Assembly: GCF_052857255.1 (NCBI RefSeq) | Contig: NC_135500.1 | Coordinates: 165,598,683-165,662,682 of the forward strand | Source: Amblyomma americanum | Lineage: Eukaryota > Arthropoda > Arachnida > Ixodida > Ixodidae | Direction of reading: 5' to 3' | Length of the DNA: 64,000 nt | Shown: piece after piece, positions 13,620-25,399 of the stretch | Layout: each line of letters opens with the position of its first letter | Position numbering within the stretch: the stretch's first letter is position 1 | Notes under the pieces: model-generated | Seen by the model: the letters and a program-made list of their open reading frames with translations, nothing else | Told to the model about the DNA's origin: nothing | Database searches by the model: none | Translations under genes and position numbers: made by a program

Positions 13620-13634
13620 CTACCACGACGGCAT
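13620..13634 (-). promoter_or_regulatory. Possible 4-codon upstream ORF before FIS1-like start
   Basis: On the minus strand the nearest in-frame ATG upstream of the FIS1-like start opens a four-codon frame ending in TAG, 84 bp before the chosen start. If the transcript includes this stretch it would be a minimal uORF. The transcript start is not visible, so a regulatory role is speculative. Confidence 0.25.
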
Positions 13635-13635
13635 G

Positions 13636-16600
13636 TCTTTTGTTTGACCAGCATCAGCCGCACAGTGAACGGAAGTGATTTATTCTTGAGTCATTCGCGC
13701 GCACTACGCGTTTGATGATCGAGGCGTTTCCTAGTGGTCAAAATATGCAACGCTGGTGAATGTGCGCTTTAGTAAAGGACGTTATCAGTTTTTTTCTTAT
13801 CTTTACTTCGCTAAGTCACCATCTTTTTTATTTAAGTACGTTTTCATTCGAGGAAAATCAGCGTTATGCAGGTCTTCTCCCGAACACAGTATGCACTATC
13901 TGTTTTTTTTTTACTAGGCGTAAGCGTGTCACGGCTAGAAGAAGACGTGGACGATAGCGGGACTGGGTACTGTGTGAAATAATGCAGTTCTTCGTAGCTG
14001 AATCAGTTTGATAACTGTGCTGCCCATATGCCTCGTGAACTACTGACTGCTAGTGTGGTTTGGTACTGAGCAACAGCAGCAGTATGACCTATTTCTTTTA
14101 GCGGCATATGTCGTAGTATATTTTAATATACTAATAACATAGTATATTTTATTACATTTCCAGTACATGAAGATAATCTGTAAGCACACACAGACAGGCA
14201 CGCATACTAGTGTGCGATGTCAAGAGACGTAAGTGAATGCGCTTAACATGGCTGCCATTTTTGTTTTCCCACGGTTGTCCGCTGGTGTTTACATGTATTA
14301 GAGTTCATTGGAACGTAGGCCGCCGCCTTGCATAAAAAGTCAATGACCCACCGTTGCCATTTAGAGGACAGCATAGTCTGTCAAGTATCGCTGGACTCGA
14401 GAGCGTTTCAGGACGGGCCGCAAGTGACGAGATGAGGCCACTCTGTTGTCGCTGACAATCCGAGATTGCGTTACTAGTTTCCAGTTCGGGAATCTTCGTC
14501 TCGGTTAATAGTAACTCGAGTTTCTCGATCAGCGATAAAACGGGATCGAGCCAGCACGTCCCAGGCGTCTCCCACCCGCGCGTCGGCGCAGTCGAACCCA
14601 ACGGTGCAGGAGTGGCGGCATTAAACTTTAACGGCCTTTTAGCTTCCGCTAATCCAATGAGGCTCGAGGGAATCGTGGGCGACTCGATTAGATGCCGCCG
14701 CAGCGCTCCCCGGCTGCCCCCAGCGGAGTCGGAAAAGTCTTTATTCGATTTCTTGACAGGGGAGCGGGCGCAGACGTGTTTCTCTCTCAAGAGCGTCCCG
14801 GCTCCTGGCTCGGCTGGCTGCATGGCTGGCTGTCCCGCGGGCTTCTGACTCGGCTTTGTCTTTTCATACGGCTTTCCTATCTTTCGATTTTATTGAGCCC
14901 GCCCTGGAGGCTTCGAAGACCGCAAAACTGTGCGGCTACTCTTTGTACGAAAGCAAAAAAAAAAAGGAAGCGGGAACAAATATTCAGTAAATATCTCGCT
15001 GTGGTTGCGTGGGAGTCGAAGCGCACTGCCAGCTACCTGTCTTTTTATTCTCTGTTTGACCGCTTAAAAGTGCAAACAGGGCACGTCGTTTAGATAAAGC
15101 CGTGGAGTAAGAACCGCGCTTGGAAGAAGCGTCGCTGAATAATTCCGACGAAGTCTTCACCTTAATATAGACCGGGCCCTTGTTTGCATTCGGGGCCGAC
15201 GAGTAATGGAATGTCTCTCCAAGTCGTCGTTCGCATTCCTTCGTGCCACTGTCCTTTCACCTGTTCGCGAGATTCGTTATTCTAAGTAAACGAATTCGTT
15301 CTTTTCACCTGTGCGCGTGTCTCGTGGTTTGCAGAATGAATTTACAGTCGATACGAACGAACAGTTGCGGGAGGAAAAAAGGAAAGTGACCATAACATTC
15401 GGGCTGTGCTGTTCGCGCCGTCCGAGTCAAAGCCGAGTCGACGCGTAAGGAAGAGGGAACGGTGAAGTCTCTCAAGTTTCTGGCGGTTCGCCGGTCGCGA
15501 CTTAACGCTGACACAGATGCCCTCCTTTCCTCCGCCTCGAGCTATGATTGCGATGGTCGAGGATGAACGGGCGATTGTGTAGTTGCGCTCCTGGCTCGGC
15601 CTCCTTGATTGACGTGTCACGCGAATTGTTTGGTTAAAGAGGCACCGACGGCTGTAGGCAAACACACTGCCTTGCTCCGCTGTAGGGGACGCTTATCTGT
15701 CACCACGTCCTCTCAACAAGCTCCTTCTCCAAGCCTACACCCATTTTCTTTCTCTCCCTTTCTCCTTCCCCCTCTGTCTTCATCACACACAACATCATTC
15801 TCTTTCTTTTCCGGGCCCTTCCTGATTCCACTAGGCTTTAACAAATTTGTGCCGCTTGTTTACAAACCGTGAGAGTGGGCGAAAAAACGTCACTTTGTGT
15901 ATCCAGCGTGGCTCCTCATTCGTCAATTTGCGACGCGGACGTAGGAGTGGAGATGTTGGTGTCTGTGCCTCGAATCGGAACTATATCAAGTGTTAACGTC
16001 AATGAAAATGTCGTATATGCTGTGGCCTGAACATACACGCAAAAAAATTACCTTTAGCCTTTACTGCTGCAGGAGCGGAAGCAGATTGTAAGGCTGATGA
16101 GTGCAGTAGTGACGGCTTGTTGGCCCACGGCTTGCATAGATTGAATTTGCGGATATCGTCATGCGAGACAATCTGCTTGTAATTAAGAGGAAACGCAGGA
16201 AGCGAGATTTGTAGGCTAACATTTTGAGCACGAAAGAAACTGTCTTGGCTAGGCGACCGGAGTATGCTTTGGTACGAGAGCCGCGCTGTGTTGACGCTTT
16301 TCAGTTAACAATTGTGACCGCCATTTGTTTAGAAAAAAAGAGCAGAGACTTCCGCGAACAACTTTTTGCTACGATGAAATGACGTTTCTGGCAACGCTTC
16401 CTAAACCCCTGTTCAATAGCCATGGAAAAAAGCGAAGCTAAACTTTCGCTGACCTTTCGTTTGCGAATAAAGCTTGACTATTTGGGAGAGAGGCACTGGA
16501 TGACGTCTTCGGTTACTAGCTGAAAATAAGGGGAGCGGATGCGGGATAACGCAACATGGCCTATTCATGTTCGTCAGCACGTGAGCGACGAGGTTTATTT

Positions 16601-18866
16601 TTTTAAGCTCAACAGAGCATTAAAGTCTTCACAAGAAAAGTTTTAGCGCGGCGCAGGAAAGCAAAGTGCATACTGAAATTAATGTAGATGAAATTAATTA
16701 TTTATCTTCAACGCCGCTAATGGAGAGGCCCACTTAAACAAAATAAAAGTTTCCGTCGGCACTGACGTAACCACCTAGCTCGAATAAAACTATCGGGTGA
16801 TGTTTGAGATCGTGGTACTTGTAATTATGATTGCTCTCTCTCGTCAACAAAAACTCAACAGTCCCGTCGGAGTACGAACTGAAATCGAGAACCTACTGAT
16901 AGCATTCGCGCTGAAAGTTGTTAGCTGCTGCGCGCCTAACGAAAGCACCGGAAACAAATTGCTCATCGGGCCGACTTGGCTTTGTTTAGGATAGCCAGTG
17001 TCGAATGACGTTATTCCAACTTGCCCATCAAACATGCAGGCTTCCTCAAATATTTCGCGAGGGTGCGGTCCGGATGCATTATTTGCGGGGACCACGGGAC
17101 AGACCGGCAGCGACGCTGCCTTAACATTACACTCCCCCTCTCCCCCCCTTCTGTCCCCGTTCCAGCCATCGCATCCCAGTCTGCTCACTCTCACGGGGGC
17201 AACCTTGGCGGCCGCAAGAGCCCTCACTGGCGATGGCGACACATCGTCCCAAAGTAGCCGGCTCGTCCCCATAGCCGTTGCCAGGATGACGCTAAGCCTC
17301 GTCTACTCGTTTCGTTCCGCGGAATTCCTCCGCCCCTCTCACTGTGGCTGCATGACGCACCCGTTATACTCTGCTCTGTTTCTTTATCCGCAGTCACTTT
17401 TGTGTTGCGACACCTTTAGCTTGCGTATATAGTGCATGTATTTATTTATTTCCGGAAGGGGAGCTTAAAAAGCTGAGGGAAATGGTGTTTAGCTCGGAAA
17501 TAAAGGTGACGAAATGCCCCCGCGCTCTTTTTAATGAAATTTTATTTGTTTGTTAGTTGTCTTAGCGCAGATAGTACACATATTATCTTCTAAGATGAAA
17601 AGGGAGACAACGCCACCGCCCAGGACGTCATCTGTGAAGAAGTTTTCGCAGCGCAAACTTACGGGAAGCCAGATATCACCTTGCACTCGCGTCAGCAGGT
17701 TTCTGCTGCTGCGTCCTTTATTATTTACGTGGTCGTAGGTCGGCAGTCTTAGGTGAAGCTTTTCTGTTCTTGTTTTAGAAGGAGAGGTCATGAGCAGAGT
17801 GTGAATTAGTTTGGCAGACGAGCAGAGGGCGATGGCTCGTGGATAACTGAGTGGCCTAGCGATGCGCCTGTAATATAAACCGGCGTGGTAGCAGTCGTCT
17901 TTGTACAGGATCCAGTGAAATTGCAGGTCCTCGTTGTAGGTAATGAAGCATCATGAGCAGTGTAGCGAACTTGAGGGTCCTTCACAGCAATCATGGGAGG
18001 TGAGAAGCAAATGCACAGGAATTGTTGTAGTACCACGCAATAACAGCTAAGCCTTATAACTCATGGCTATTGATTGAACAAGCCGCTACACTGCTTTAGT
18101 CTCGCAATTTTTAAGTACAATGAGTTTTATATTCCTTAGTTTGCAAGAAAGGGACGCGCTGATCATGCTGGGGAGAATGGATGCATGAAGGGTTGGGATG
18201 TCACGGGCAACTCACCTATGTGTTTTAGATTTTTTCAGAATTTTCATGGTTTTATTTCATTCAATATAATTTGGGAAACGATTTTTGTTCCCCACGAATC
18301 TGTTTGAGTTTTTTTTACTTTTTCAGGAATGTGAGCTCATTAATTGAACTGGCTGTGACGGAAAGCGTGAGAAATATATCGTCACAGGGCCGACTTATGT
18401 TTGCTGCATTACCTTTCACGGTTGATGCGAACAAAGTCTTGAGCCTTAGTGCAAGAACTTCACTTTACATTATGGTGTTGCAGTGCAGTGTTTCTAGCAC
18501 GCATGTGTGCTAAAGTGAGGTTCATGTTTTCTTCGCGCTGATGAGGTTATCGTAGCACTTGCACCGCACGCACTTGTAGCCGTCTCGCATTAACCAGATA
18601 TACGCAAAAACGCCAATGAAAAAAAAACAACCTATCGGATGAGGTAAACTTGTGGTTGTGGTATATTTTTTTGTTTTCGCACCCATAGTGACCGTATTGA
18701 AGCTGATCTCAATGTCCTTATAATCACAAATTATAGTCCTCTTTCTTCCCCTCTCCTCTTCACCCAGTGCAGAATAGCGGCTAAGATAATCATAACTTAA
18801 ACTGACTTTTGATAGAGGCAAAATGCAAAAACGCTCGTGTGCTGTCCAATATCGGCACTCGTTGAA
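13636..18866. other. No firm gene; one long unexplained frame and pyrimidine-rich stretches
   Basis: Apart from the minus-strand frame at 14305-14823 listed separately, nothing is recognised. The stretches at 15.7-15.8 kb and 17.1-17.2 kb are pyrimidine-rich, which inflates open-frame lengths on both strands. No repeat family was identified here. Confidence 0.4.
14305..14823 (-). CDS. Unrecognised 172-residue open frame
   Basis: This frame starts with ATG and is longer than most chance frames in the window. It is Ser/Pro/Leu-rich and has no signal peptide, membrane segment or motif I know. Residues 108-122 (a Leu/Glu-rich stretch around LSLIEKLELLLTE) could form an amphipathic helix. A plus-strand frame overlaps part of it, and no clear splice sites or polyadenylation signal support it. 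It may be a chance frame in GC-richer DNA. Confidence 0.15.
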   Translation of the reverse strand: MQPAEPGAGTLLREKHVCARSPVKKSNKDFSDSAGGSRGALRRHLIESPTIPSSLIGLAEAKRPLKFNAATPAPLGSTAPTRGWETPGTCWLDPVLSLIEKLELLLTETKIPELETSNAISDCQRQQSGLISSLAARPETLSSPAILDRLCCPLNGNGGSLTFYARRRPTFQ

Positions 18867-18962
18867 AAACACCAGGTGGTGAAGATAACCCGGAGCCTTC
18901 CACTACGGCGTCTCTCATAGCCCGCGTCCTTCTCTGGGACGTTAAACCCCACATACATCTAC
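18867..18962 (+). repeat. Ruka-like SINE, 3' half only
   Basis: The segment contains 'caccaggtggt', 'cggagccttccactacggcg', 'tctctcatag' and the 3' end 'gggacgttaaaccccacata', collinear with the copies at 3638 and 28241. The tRNA head and first half of the body are missing. It lies about 150 bp upstream of the acceptor of the FMRFamide-like exon. Confidence 0.75.
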
Positions 18963-19103
18963 CACGTTATCGTGCCATATTGTCTTCGTTTGTTAGGGCG
19001 TAAACATATCTCTGTGACCCAGCTGTGCGAGACCTGATAATCGTCTAGCTGAGCCGACACACGGTGGTAACCCTCTGTCTTTCTCCGTCTTTCCCTCATC
19101 GCA

Positions 19104-19105
19104 GG
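19104..19105 (+). other. Splice acceptor before the FMRFamide-like coding exon
   Basis: A pyrimidine-rich tract from about 19073 ends in 'ccctcatcgcag' at 19104, only 14 bases before the ATG. A start codon just after an acceptor is common in neuropeptide genes with a non-coding first exon. Confidence 0.65.
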
Positions 19106-19118
19106 ACCAGCTGCCACG

Positions 19119-19523
19119 ATGACCCTCACGTACCTGTGCCTGGTGACCTCGCTGATGGGGCTCTTGCTGGCGCCGTCATGGGCGGATGCTCAGCCGCCCC
19201 ACTGCCGCGCTCTCTGCCAGAAGGCCCCTGGCGAAGACGCCTGTGAGCGCTGTCGGCTGAGAACCTTCATGCGCTTCGGCAAGAGGGACTCGTCGCGAGC
19301 CATCGCCCTCATCCGAGAACCCGTGCTCGACGTCCAGTCGCTGCTGCTCGACGACGCCGCGGGACCGTCGGCCTCAGGCCTGGCCGGAGGCTCGTCCGCG
19401 TCTTCGTCCCGCGAGCAGCTCCTCCTGGAGCAGCCGGTGTCCGCCGCCGCCCGGCCTAGCCGGGACCGTTACGGCCTGCTGCTCAGGGCCATACGGGACG
19501 TCCGAGGGCGGAGCGCGGACTAA
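19119..19523 (+). CDS. FMRFamide-like neuropeptide precursor with four-cysteine segment
   Basis: This is a 134-residue secreted precursor. Residues 1-24 form a signal peptide with a Leu-rich core ending near Ala-Asp-Ala. Residues 50-56 read FMRF-Gly-Lys-Arg: a C-terminal amidation glycine (54) and a dibasic cleavage site (55-56). Four cysteines sit just before it (29, 33, 42, 45; C-x3-C-x8-C-x2-C), and single Arg residues at 44, 46 and 48 could allow shorter products. The C-terminal 78 residues are Ser/Ala/Leu-rich with no second amidation site. FMRFamide precursors usually hold several copies, so a single copy beside cysteines is unusual. The exon begins after a strong acceptor (pyrimidine tract then cag, ending 19104), so a 5' untranslated exon lies upstream. 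The open frame is GC-rich. Neuropeptide identity is strong; the exact family is uncertain. Confidence 0.8.
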   Translation: MTLTYLCLVTSLMGLLLAPSWADAQPPHCRALCQKAPGEDACERCRLRTFMRFGKRDSSRAIALIREPVLDVQSLLLDDAAGPSASGLAGGSSASSSREQLLLEQPVSAAARPSRDRYGLLLRAIRDVRGRSAD

Positions 19524-20041
19524 GGGGCCCGACTCGTCCTCCCCGACGTTGCATCCTCTATCGCTCTTCTACGCACCTCCCCCACCACACACATTCCAGG
19601 AACCAAGAAACATCCCACCCCATCGCGAGACGCTGTACAAGGAAGCGACGCGACACGTGTTCACGTTGAGTCTGGGGAAGAAGGCCGTGCTGGTCGCACA
19701 TCTGCATGCTGAAGAAGCTACCCCTCGATACGAGGCAGTCGGAAGAAGAAGATACCCTGGTGACAGGCTTTTCGGCCACTCACCGACCCCTCGTTTCCCC
19801 GTTTTATTCCTTTTGGCTATTTTTCCTTGCGAGATCGATGTTCGAGGTCATAAACGAACTCGCTGCGTTCTGATATTACGGGGTGGATGCTTGTGTCCGG
19901 AAACCAAAGCACAATGTTCTAGTTCACCGTTATTTTTGCTTTTTCGTTAATTTACAACAGTGTGGTAGGCAGGTTCACAAGCGGATTAAACATGAACTAC
20001 ATCTATATTGTTTTATAGGAGGCAGCAATGTACCATTTCTA

Positions 20042-20047
20042 AATAAA
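20042..20047 (+). terminator. Candidate polyadenylation signal of the FMRFamide-like gene
   Basis: AATAAA lies about 520 bp downstream of the stop codon at 19521-19523 on the same strand. It fits a plausible 3' untranslated region, but no transcript evidence is available. Confidence 0.4.
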
Positions 20048-22928
20048 GCAGCGCATTGCTTCACGCAGCAGCAAATATATTGAAGCTGCCTGCGCGGTGA
20101 TCTCTGAGTCAACGCAGGAAACCACATTTTTAAGGCTAATGATTTTGATCTCAAGGAATTGCTCGTGATATGATATAGCCAGCCAGAATTCCCTTCGCTG
20201 CTCCTTGTCTGGTCGTGGCAATTGTGAAAAACACTTTGAGCTCATGGCAAGAGCTAACTGTAAGCAAGAACTCCGCTTGCACTCAGTCCACTTCACATCA
20301 GAGCACCGTAGTAGAACTTCGTTCTCAGATTTTGTGCAACGTGTCACTATTATAAAACGTGCTTGGAAATGGTCACACGATAGTTAGAGCTTCCTGCAGT
20401 GCGCAAAAACTTCGTGCTACCGACTGAGGCTTTACAGTTTGGCAAATATATTTAGAATAAAAGCTACCTTGGCATATCAGCAAAGCTACGAGCAAGGCAA
20501 AAGGTTGGCGAGATGTTTCAAGAAAAGGTTCTTGTACATCAAGAAAAAACTCGCAGCCCAGGCCACTTGACTGTGTACAACGTTTGCGGTTAATGTTATT
20601 GCGAGGTGAAAGTGGGCACTGCTTTCTTAATTTTGTTTTTGTATTCGTTTGAAAACAAGAAAACCCTAGGAAAACTTTCCCTTTTCTGTTATGTTCCCTA
20701 AGCGAACGTTACTGATGTCGCTTTGCAGCTTATTTTTCTGTATCGGCTGCACAGAATCTTGCATGTGTGTATCCTTTCAGATGAATTTTGTATGCTGTGT
20801 TGTTAATAGAGGAGATGAATATTATTGAGAGCATTCGACATTCGTGCCATACTTCGCAATACCTGTGCGACACTGATTCCACGAAACATATATGTCGAAA
20901 ACTTAGTTTTGACAATGAACTGAATGTGGTAATGATGGAGCTTTGTACTAGTGAAGCTAGACATTTAAGCACGAGAAGTTGATGAAGAACGGAGAACTAC
21001 GCTAAAATGAAAAGAGATCTTATTACTATACAGATCCCTAAAAAGAAAAGTGGAGGGGAAGAGTAAAAACAAAACCATATTTATTTATTTGCAAGATGTA
21101 TGTTTTGCAGCTATACTTTATTTATTTATCCTATTAATTTATGTACCTTATTGTTGTACTAGACTGGTTCACGCCAATTTACACGCCTTTCTAGCTTATT
21201 CTTTGATATCTGGACGCAAACTTCTTTAAGTCTAAAGGAAACGAAGGTTAACTCGCCTTTGATTGGTCATTCCGCACAGACAAAGATGCGTATGAGTCAC
21301 TAGCCAACAAACTGAACGACAGAGCAGCACTTTACGAACCCACTTCAACATCGGCTTTCATCAGCGGGTATTCCTTGTAGGCAACCATTATTTAGTGTCC
21401 TCTTTTAAGAAATGCTGATAAGGACTACCGCCGGCACGTAAAAACCAAAGTTGCGGAGGCTGATGGCCTCGTTTCTCTTGTCCATTGGTTTGGTCCGTTC
21501 GCAAGAACGCTAGAGAAATAGGGTTGTATAACGTTGTCAAATTAACAGCGAATGGTTCGGTATGCAGCAGGGATGCAGGAGTGCTGCGCTTTAAATTGAC
21601 AATTTATAAATGTATCAGTCGAAATAAGTCGCATAAATGTCCTGTGATTTCCATACGGTTTTGTAATTACAAACTTCCAAGAAAAAATTCTGTGGCGATA
21701 CGATTGGCTCATATTAGACCAATTTTAGAGATAACATATTCTGTGCCGCAATCGTTTTTCTTCTGTCAAAGCGCCTACTGATGTCGGAAATAAAAGGTTT
21801 TATTGCGAAAGGAGTACGACGCAGTATTGTGTATGGTCAGTCGGTCGTCGCGAACTTTCCCTGAAATGACCGTGCGTCACTGGCTGATGGCGATAGCGAA
21901 CAACTTGACATTTTTTTAGATAAACCAGGTGACCCCCGTCAGAGGAAACTAGTACTGAGCAAAGGTTGCGTCAGTTCTTAATGCAGTATAAGGTTTCAGC
22001 GTAACAACTGCTAGTGCCGCATTTTCATGGATGATTTCTATCGTTTCCGATAACTGCAGAAATTGCCACATAAGTGGCCACACCACGTGTGGAAAATAGC
22101 AGATCTTTTTTGGTCATCCGGGCTCTCCTTACTTCCCTAAGCTGTGCATTGTCCGATTCAAATTTTATTCAGAAATAATTATAAATGTTATGTTTATAAA
22201 AGAGGTTATGAATAACTTGAAATGAAATAAAAAGTGACTGAACCTCTGTGGACATGACAAATGAGAAATGGTGTTTACAGCACTTGCACAAAAGTTGTTT
22301 GTATGTATTATTAAATTTATTTTAATATCCTTGCCTTCGTACGTGAGCAGGAGTTCGCTGTACGAAAAAGTTCGCATACAATGTATATATATGTGTGTAT
22401 TTATTTATTTATACGTGATATTTATTGTTCGAGACAAGAGTATGACTTTCGTTCTGCCTTGCGTAGGCAGTTGTTGGACGTTGAACCGTGGTTGCTGAAG
22501 CTTGATAATTATCCTGTGAGGGGATGGCGAAGCATTGCTTCGTAAGGCCGCACTTTCCCTGCGTCCTGTAGTAACTGTTTAGCGAGCCTGGTTCTCTGAT
22601 TTTGTTAGCAGAACAGGGAATGAAACTGCTTTTATGTCATGTACCCTACAAGGTGACAATAAGCACTCGTTTCGAGTGTGCAAAGTTTTTCTCAAATTGT
22701 ATTTGTTTCATACAAGCCAAAACTAGGATTACGTGAATAAAACATCCTTTATTCTGGTCAAAATGTTCGTCCTTTCTCCATTCGTTGCATGTAAGCGAGG
22801 CAGGCTTTTCGTTTGTGAACGAACCCTGGACGTATTTATCTTTTGCAGTAGAGAGCTCATGTGATTTCTCAAGCTTTGCTCTTTCGTTAAATTCGACTTA
22901 TATACCTCTAAATAAATAAAAATAATAA

Positions 22929-22959
<31 letters not shown>

Positions 22960-24250
22960 ATACAGCACATGCACCAACCAGCAGAAATAAGCCCTATTTT
23001 TGAAATCAACACAACTTCAAAATTTACAGTGAGCATAAAACAATTACAAATAGACATTGCGAAATAATTACAACGTGAACATTAAGAAAGCCGTTTGTTC
23101 TGTCGACTGGGTGCTTCCGGTGACATAGAAAATGAGAAATAATGCTCATGGTACCGGTATAAAACTTCTTCTAACACAGCTTATTCTAACGCTGTAAGCA
23201 AGCATTGTGCTTTATAACCTACTGAAACGAAGGCGAGTTTTTTACCGCAAGATATATTAATACCTTGAAATAGCGAAAACCCGTGTAGGAAGTTTGGAAG
23301 AGGAAGCTATTTTATTAGCAGAAAACAAAATGTGCCAGTGAGGCCCACGGGAGCTATGGTTCTCTGGACTGCTTCTTTGCACTGTGGGATAGGAATTGAA
23401 AAAGAGTGATTTATAGCATTGAAAATGCGCACAGCGGGAAGATTGCGGATATGTACAGCCACATGACCGGCGGATCTGATAAAAACTTCGAATAGGAACT
23501 TGCGCTGCGTAAGAGCGCCAGTACAGCCAGAATGGCCTGGAAACATTGACAGAGTCTCGCCGAGAGCCATTTATAGTGTTATATGTAAATGACCTTCTGT
23601 GCAGATGCGCCAAGGAAGCAGACAACGCCAGCTATTCGGGAGCACACAGGGCTCAAACATCACTCATGTGCTCCACTCTTACGATAATGTCGTTAGGAGA
23701 GTCGCCCAATCCACAACTATGCAGAAAGTATGTGTGGTATGTGATCGGGGACCAACCTCCGGCCCGAATGGATTTTCACGTGTACACTACCGTGAGCTGC
23801 CGAATGAGGCAGGCAAGAGACGTCGGTATACTGCGTCGATTCCCGGCGTAGCAATGATGGCGGCGGCGACAGAAGAAAGGGTCTTTTCCCTGTGTTGTAA
23901 GAAGGAGGGTTACGTACCCACCCCGCCGACAAGAAATTTCGGCAGGGCGCACACCTTAGCGCAGGACGGCGCCAGCTGGAAACAAGGATTCTTCCCTTTT
24001 ATGATGAACGGCGACGGATAGTAGTATGATCAGTTTTTTTTTTTACCACGGGCCACTGCGACCAGCAGACAGCGACCTTCCTAGAACCTTGATTAACCAT
24101 AAGGCCTTGGGTCAAGCCGGGGCTGCCTTTCCTGTGGTACAGCACTGTCACTGTACCCTGCAGCGAGGTTTTCATAGCGACCAGAAACCTGTCGCTCTTC
24201 ACCGAACACCAGAACATCCGCGAGAGTGTGGTAGTCTTGTCTCTTGCTGT
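20048..24250. other. No recognisable gene
   Basis: Only short frames are seen. A frame of 87-122 residues near 23257-23625 (minus) and an overlapping plus-strand frame at 23599-24021 have no domain I recognise. An (AAAT)n run at about 22909-22961 is the only simple repeat of note. Confidence 0.4.
22909..22961 (+). repeat. (AAAT)n microsatellite
   Basis: Nine or more consecutive aaat units occur, with a few interrupted units at the left edge. It is a simple sequence repeat that makes a false hydrophobic frame on the minus strand. Confidence 0.9.
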
Positions 24251-24309
24251 GGGAGACTCGACAAGGCTACGAGTGACCTCCTGACTTGACACTGGTCAAG
24301 TAGCTACAT

Positions 24310-24530
24310 TACCCAGCTAGGGAGCTGGGAACAGCAGACCGTATAAAACCAGCTGGATAGCAGGCTGTCGGATGCTTTGTGGAATTGCTGGAAACAAGTA
24401 AAATTGGCTCTAACTTCTTCTTCAGCACCCTGCGGCTCTCGCTGCTCTGTCTCCGGCCGCCTCGTTTCTGATCCGAACCTTTACACGCAACATGGACCAC
24501 AACAGTGGCCAGGTTATGTTCCCCGCGGTT
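24310..24530 (+). repeat. Possible LTR-like promoter module
   Basis: A small stem ('cccagctagggagctggg', 24313-24330) is followed by a TATA-like 'gtataaaacc' near 24341, then 'agctgga', and further on a CT-rich stretch with 'ctctgtctccggccgcc'. The same order recurs at 39780-40020. This resembles the U3-R-U5 layout of a solo LTR. No internal region or paired LTR was found, so the call is tentative. Confidence 0.3.
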
Positions 24531-25399
24531 TCTCAAGAATTAGGTGGTGATCAATCCGTGTGAAGACGAGAAGTGGTCGGAAAACTAAACTATTTCGACG
24601 ACAGCTGCGGCTTTGTGAAAAAGGGGCGCTTGGTCCGCTAAGACGCCCGCCTAGTGAGGGCCTGTCGAGAGTCAGGTTTCATCGTGCCGCGGTGCTTATT
24701 CGGTCGGACGACAGGCATTTGCCATCCGGTTGCAGCTAAGAAAAGACGTACTTAAGAACACTTTCTGGCATATTCGACGGACTTGTCGGACGGCCTCACT
24801 CAGTATCGAAAGCACTGCATAAATAGTGGTTTATAATTGTAAGAGGGAAGAGGAGGGTTCGTGGGGCCCTGTAATTGTGTCGCTGGATGCTGGGCTGGGT
24901 TAAAATATCCCATGGTTGAAAAATAAAATAGGAGACAGATAAGCTGAAAGGCTGAAGTTGATGATGTAAAGGAAAAAAAAGGGCTTCTATCTTATTTTGG
25001 CTTCCAGACTGTGGCGGCGGCTTATCTACGGACAGGGTACAAGCCTTGCTGTTGATGCGAACGACCATTCATACACGCGCACGTTCACTTTCCAATACGT
25101 TTATTTGTCATGACGAAAGGTGCGTAAAGGTAGGGCTAGCTTCCTATAGTTTTGAGTTTTGCTGATTTTTTTTAATGCGATATCACTTGAATCCCCACGT
25201 TGCAGAAATGGATCATCGGTCATAAAGTTCGCCCATTGGCACGAGGGAAGGGACTTCAGCAGACTGGACGTAACGTCATGTCCGGTAAAGACATTAGCAG
25301 CCGCTACTGCAATCACATTTCCAACATATTTGGTGTCCCTCTTTTTTTTTGGTCAGTGTTCTCGAAAATGGTGCTACAAAGATCGGGTGAACGGTTACC

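Noticed and set aside
16998..17432. 144-residue plus-strand frame opposite a 142-residue minus-strand frame
   Set aside because: Both arise from a Ser/Pro-coding, pyrimidine-rich stretch. No motif, no splice support, and each contradicts the other.
23257..24021. Overlapping 122-residue (minus) and 140-residue (plus) frames
   Set aside because: Not recognised; no splice sites, polyadenylation signal or domain seen. A decayed transposon remains possible but could not be supported.
24616..24720. Possible tRNA-like SINE head
   Set aside because: Vague resemblance only; no clear B box and no match to the SINE bodies in the window.
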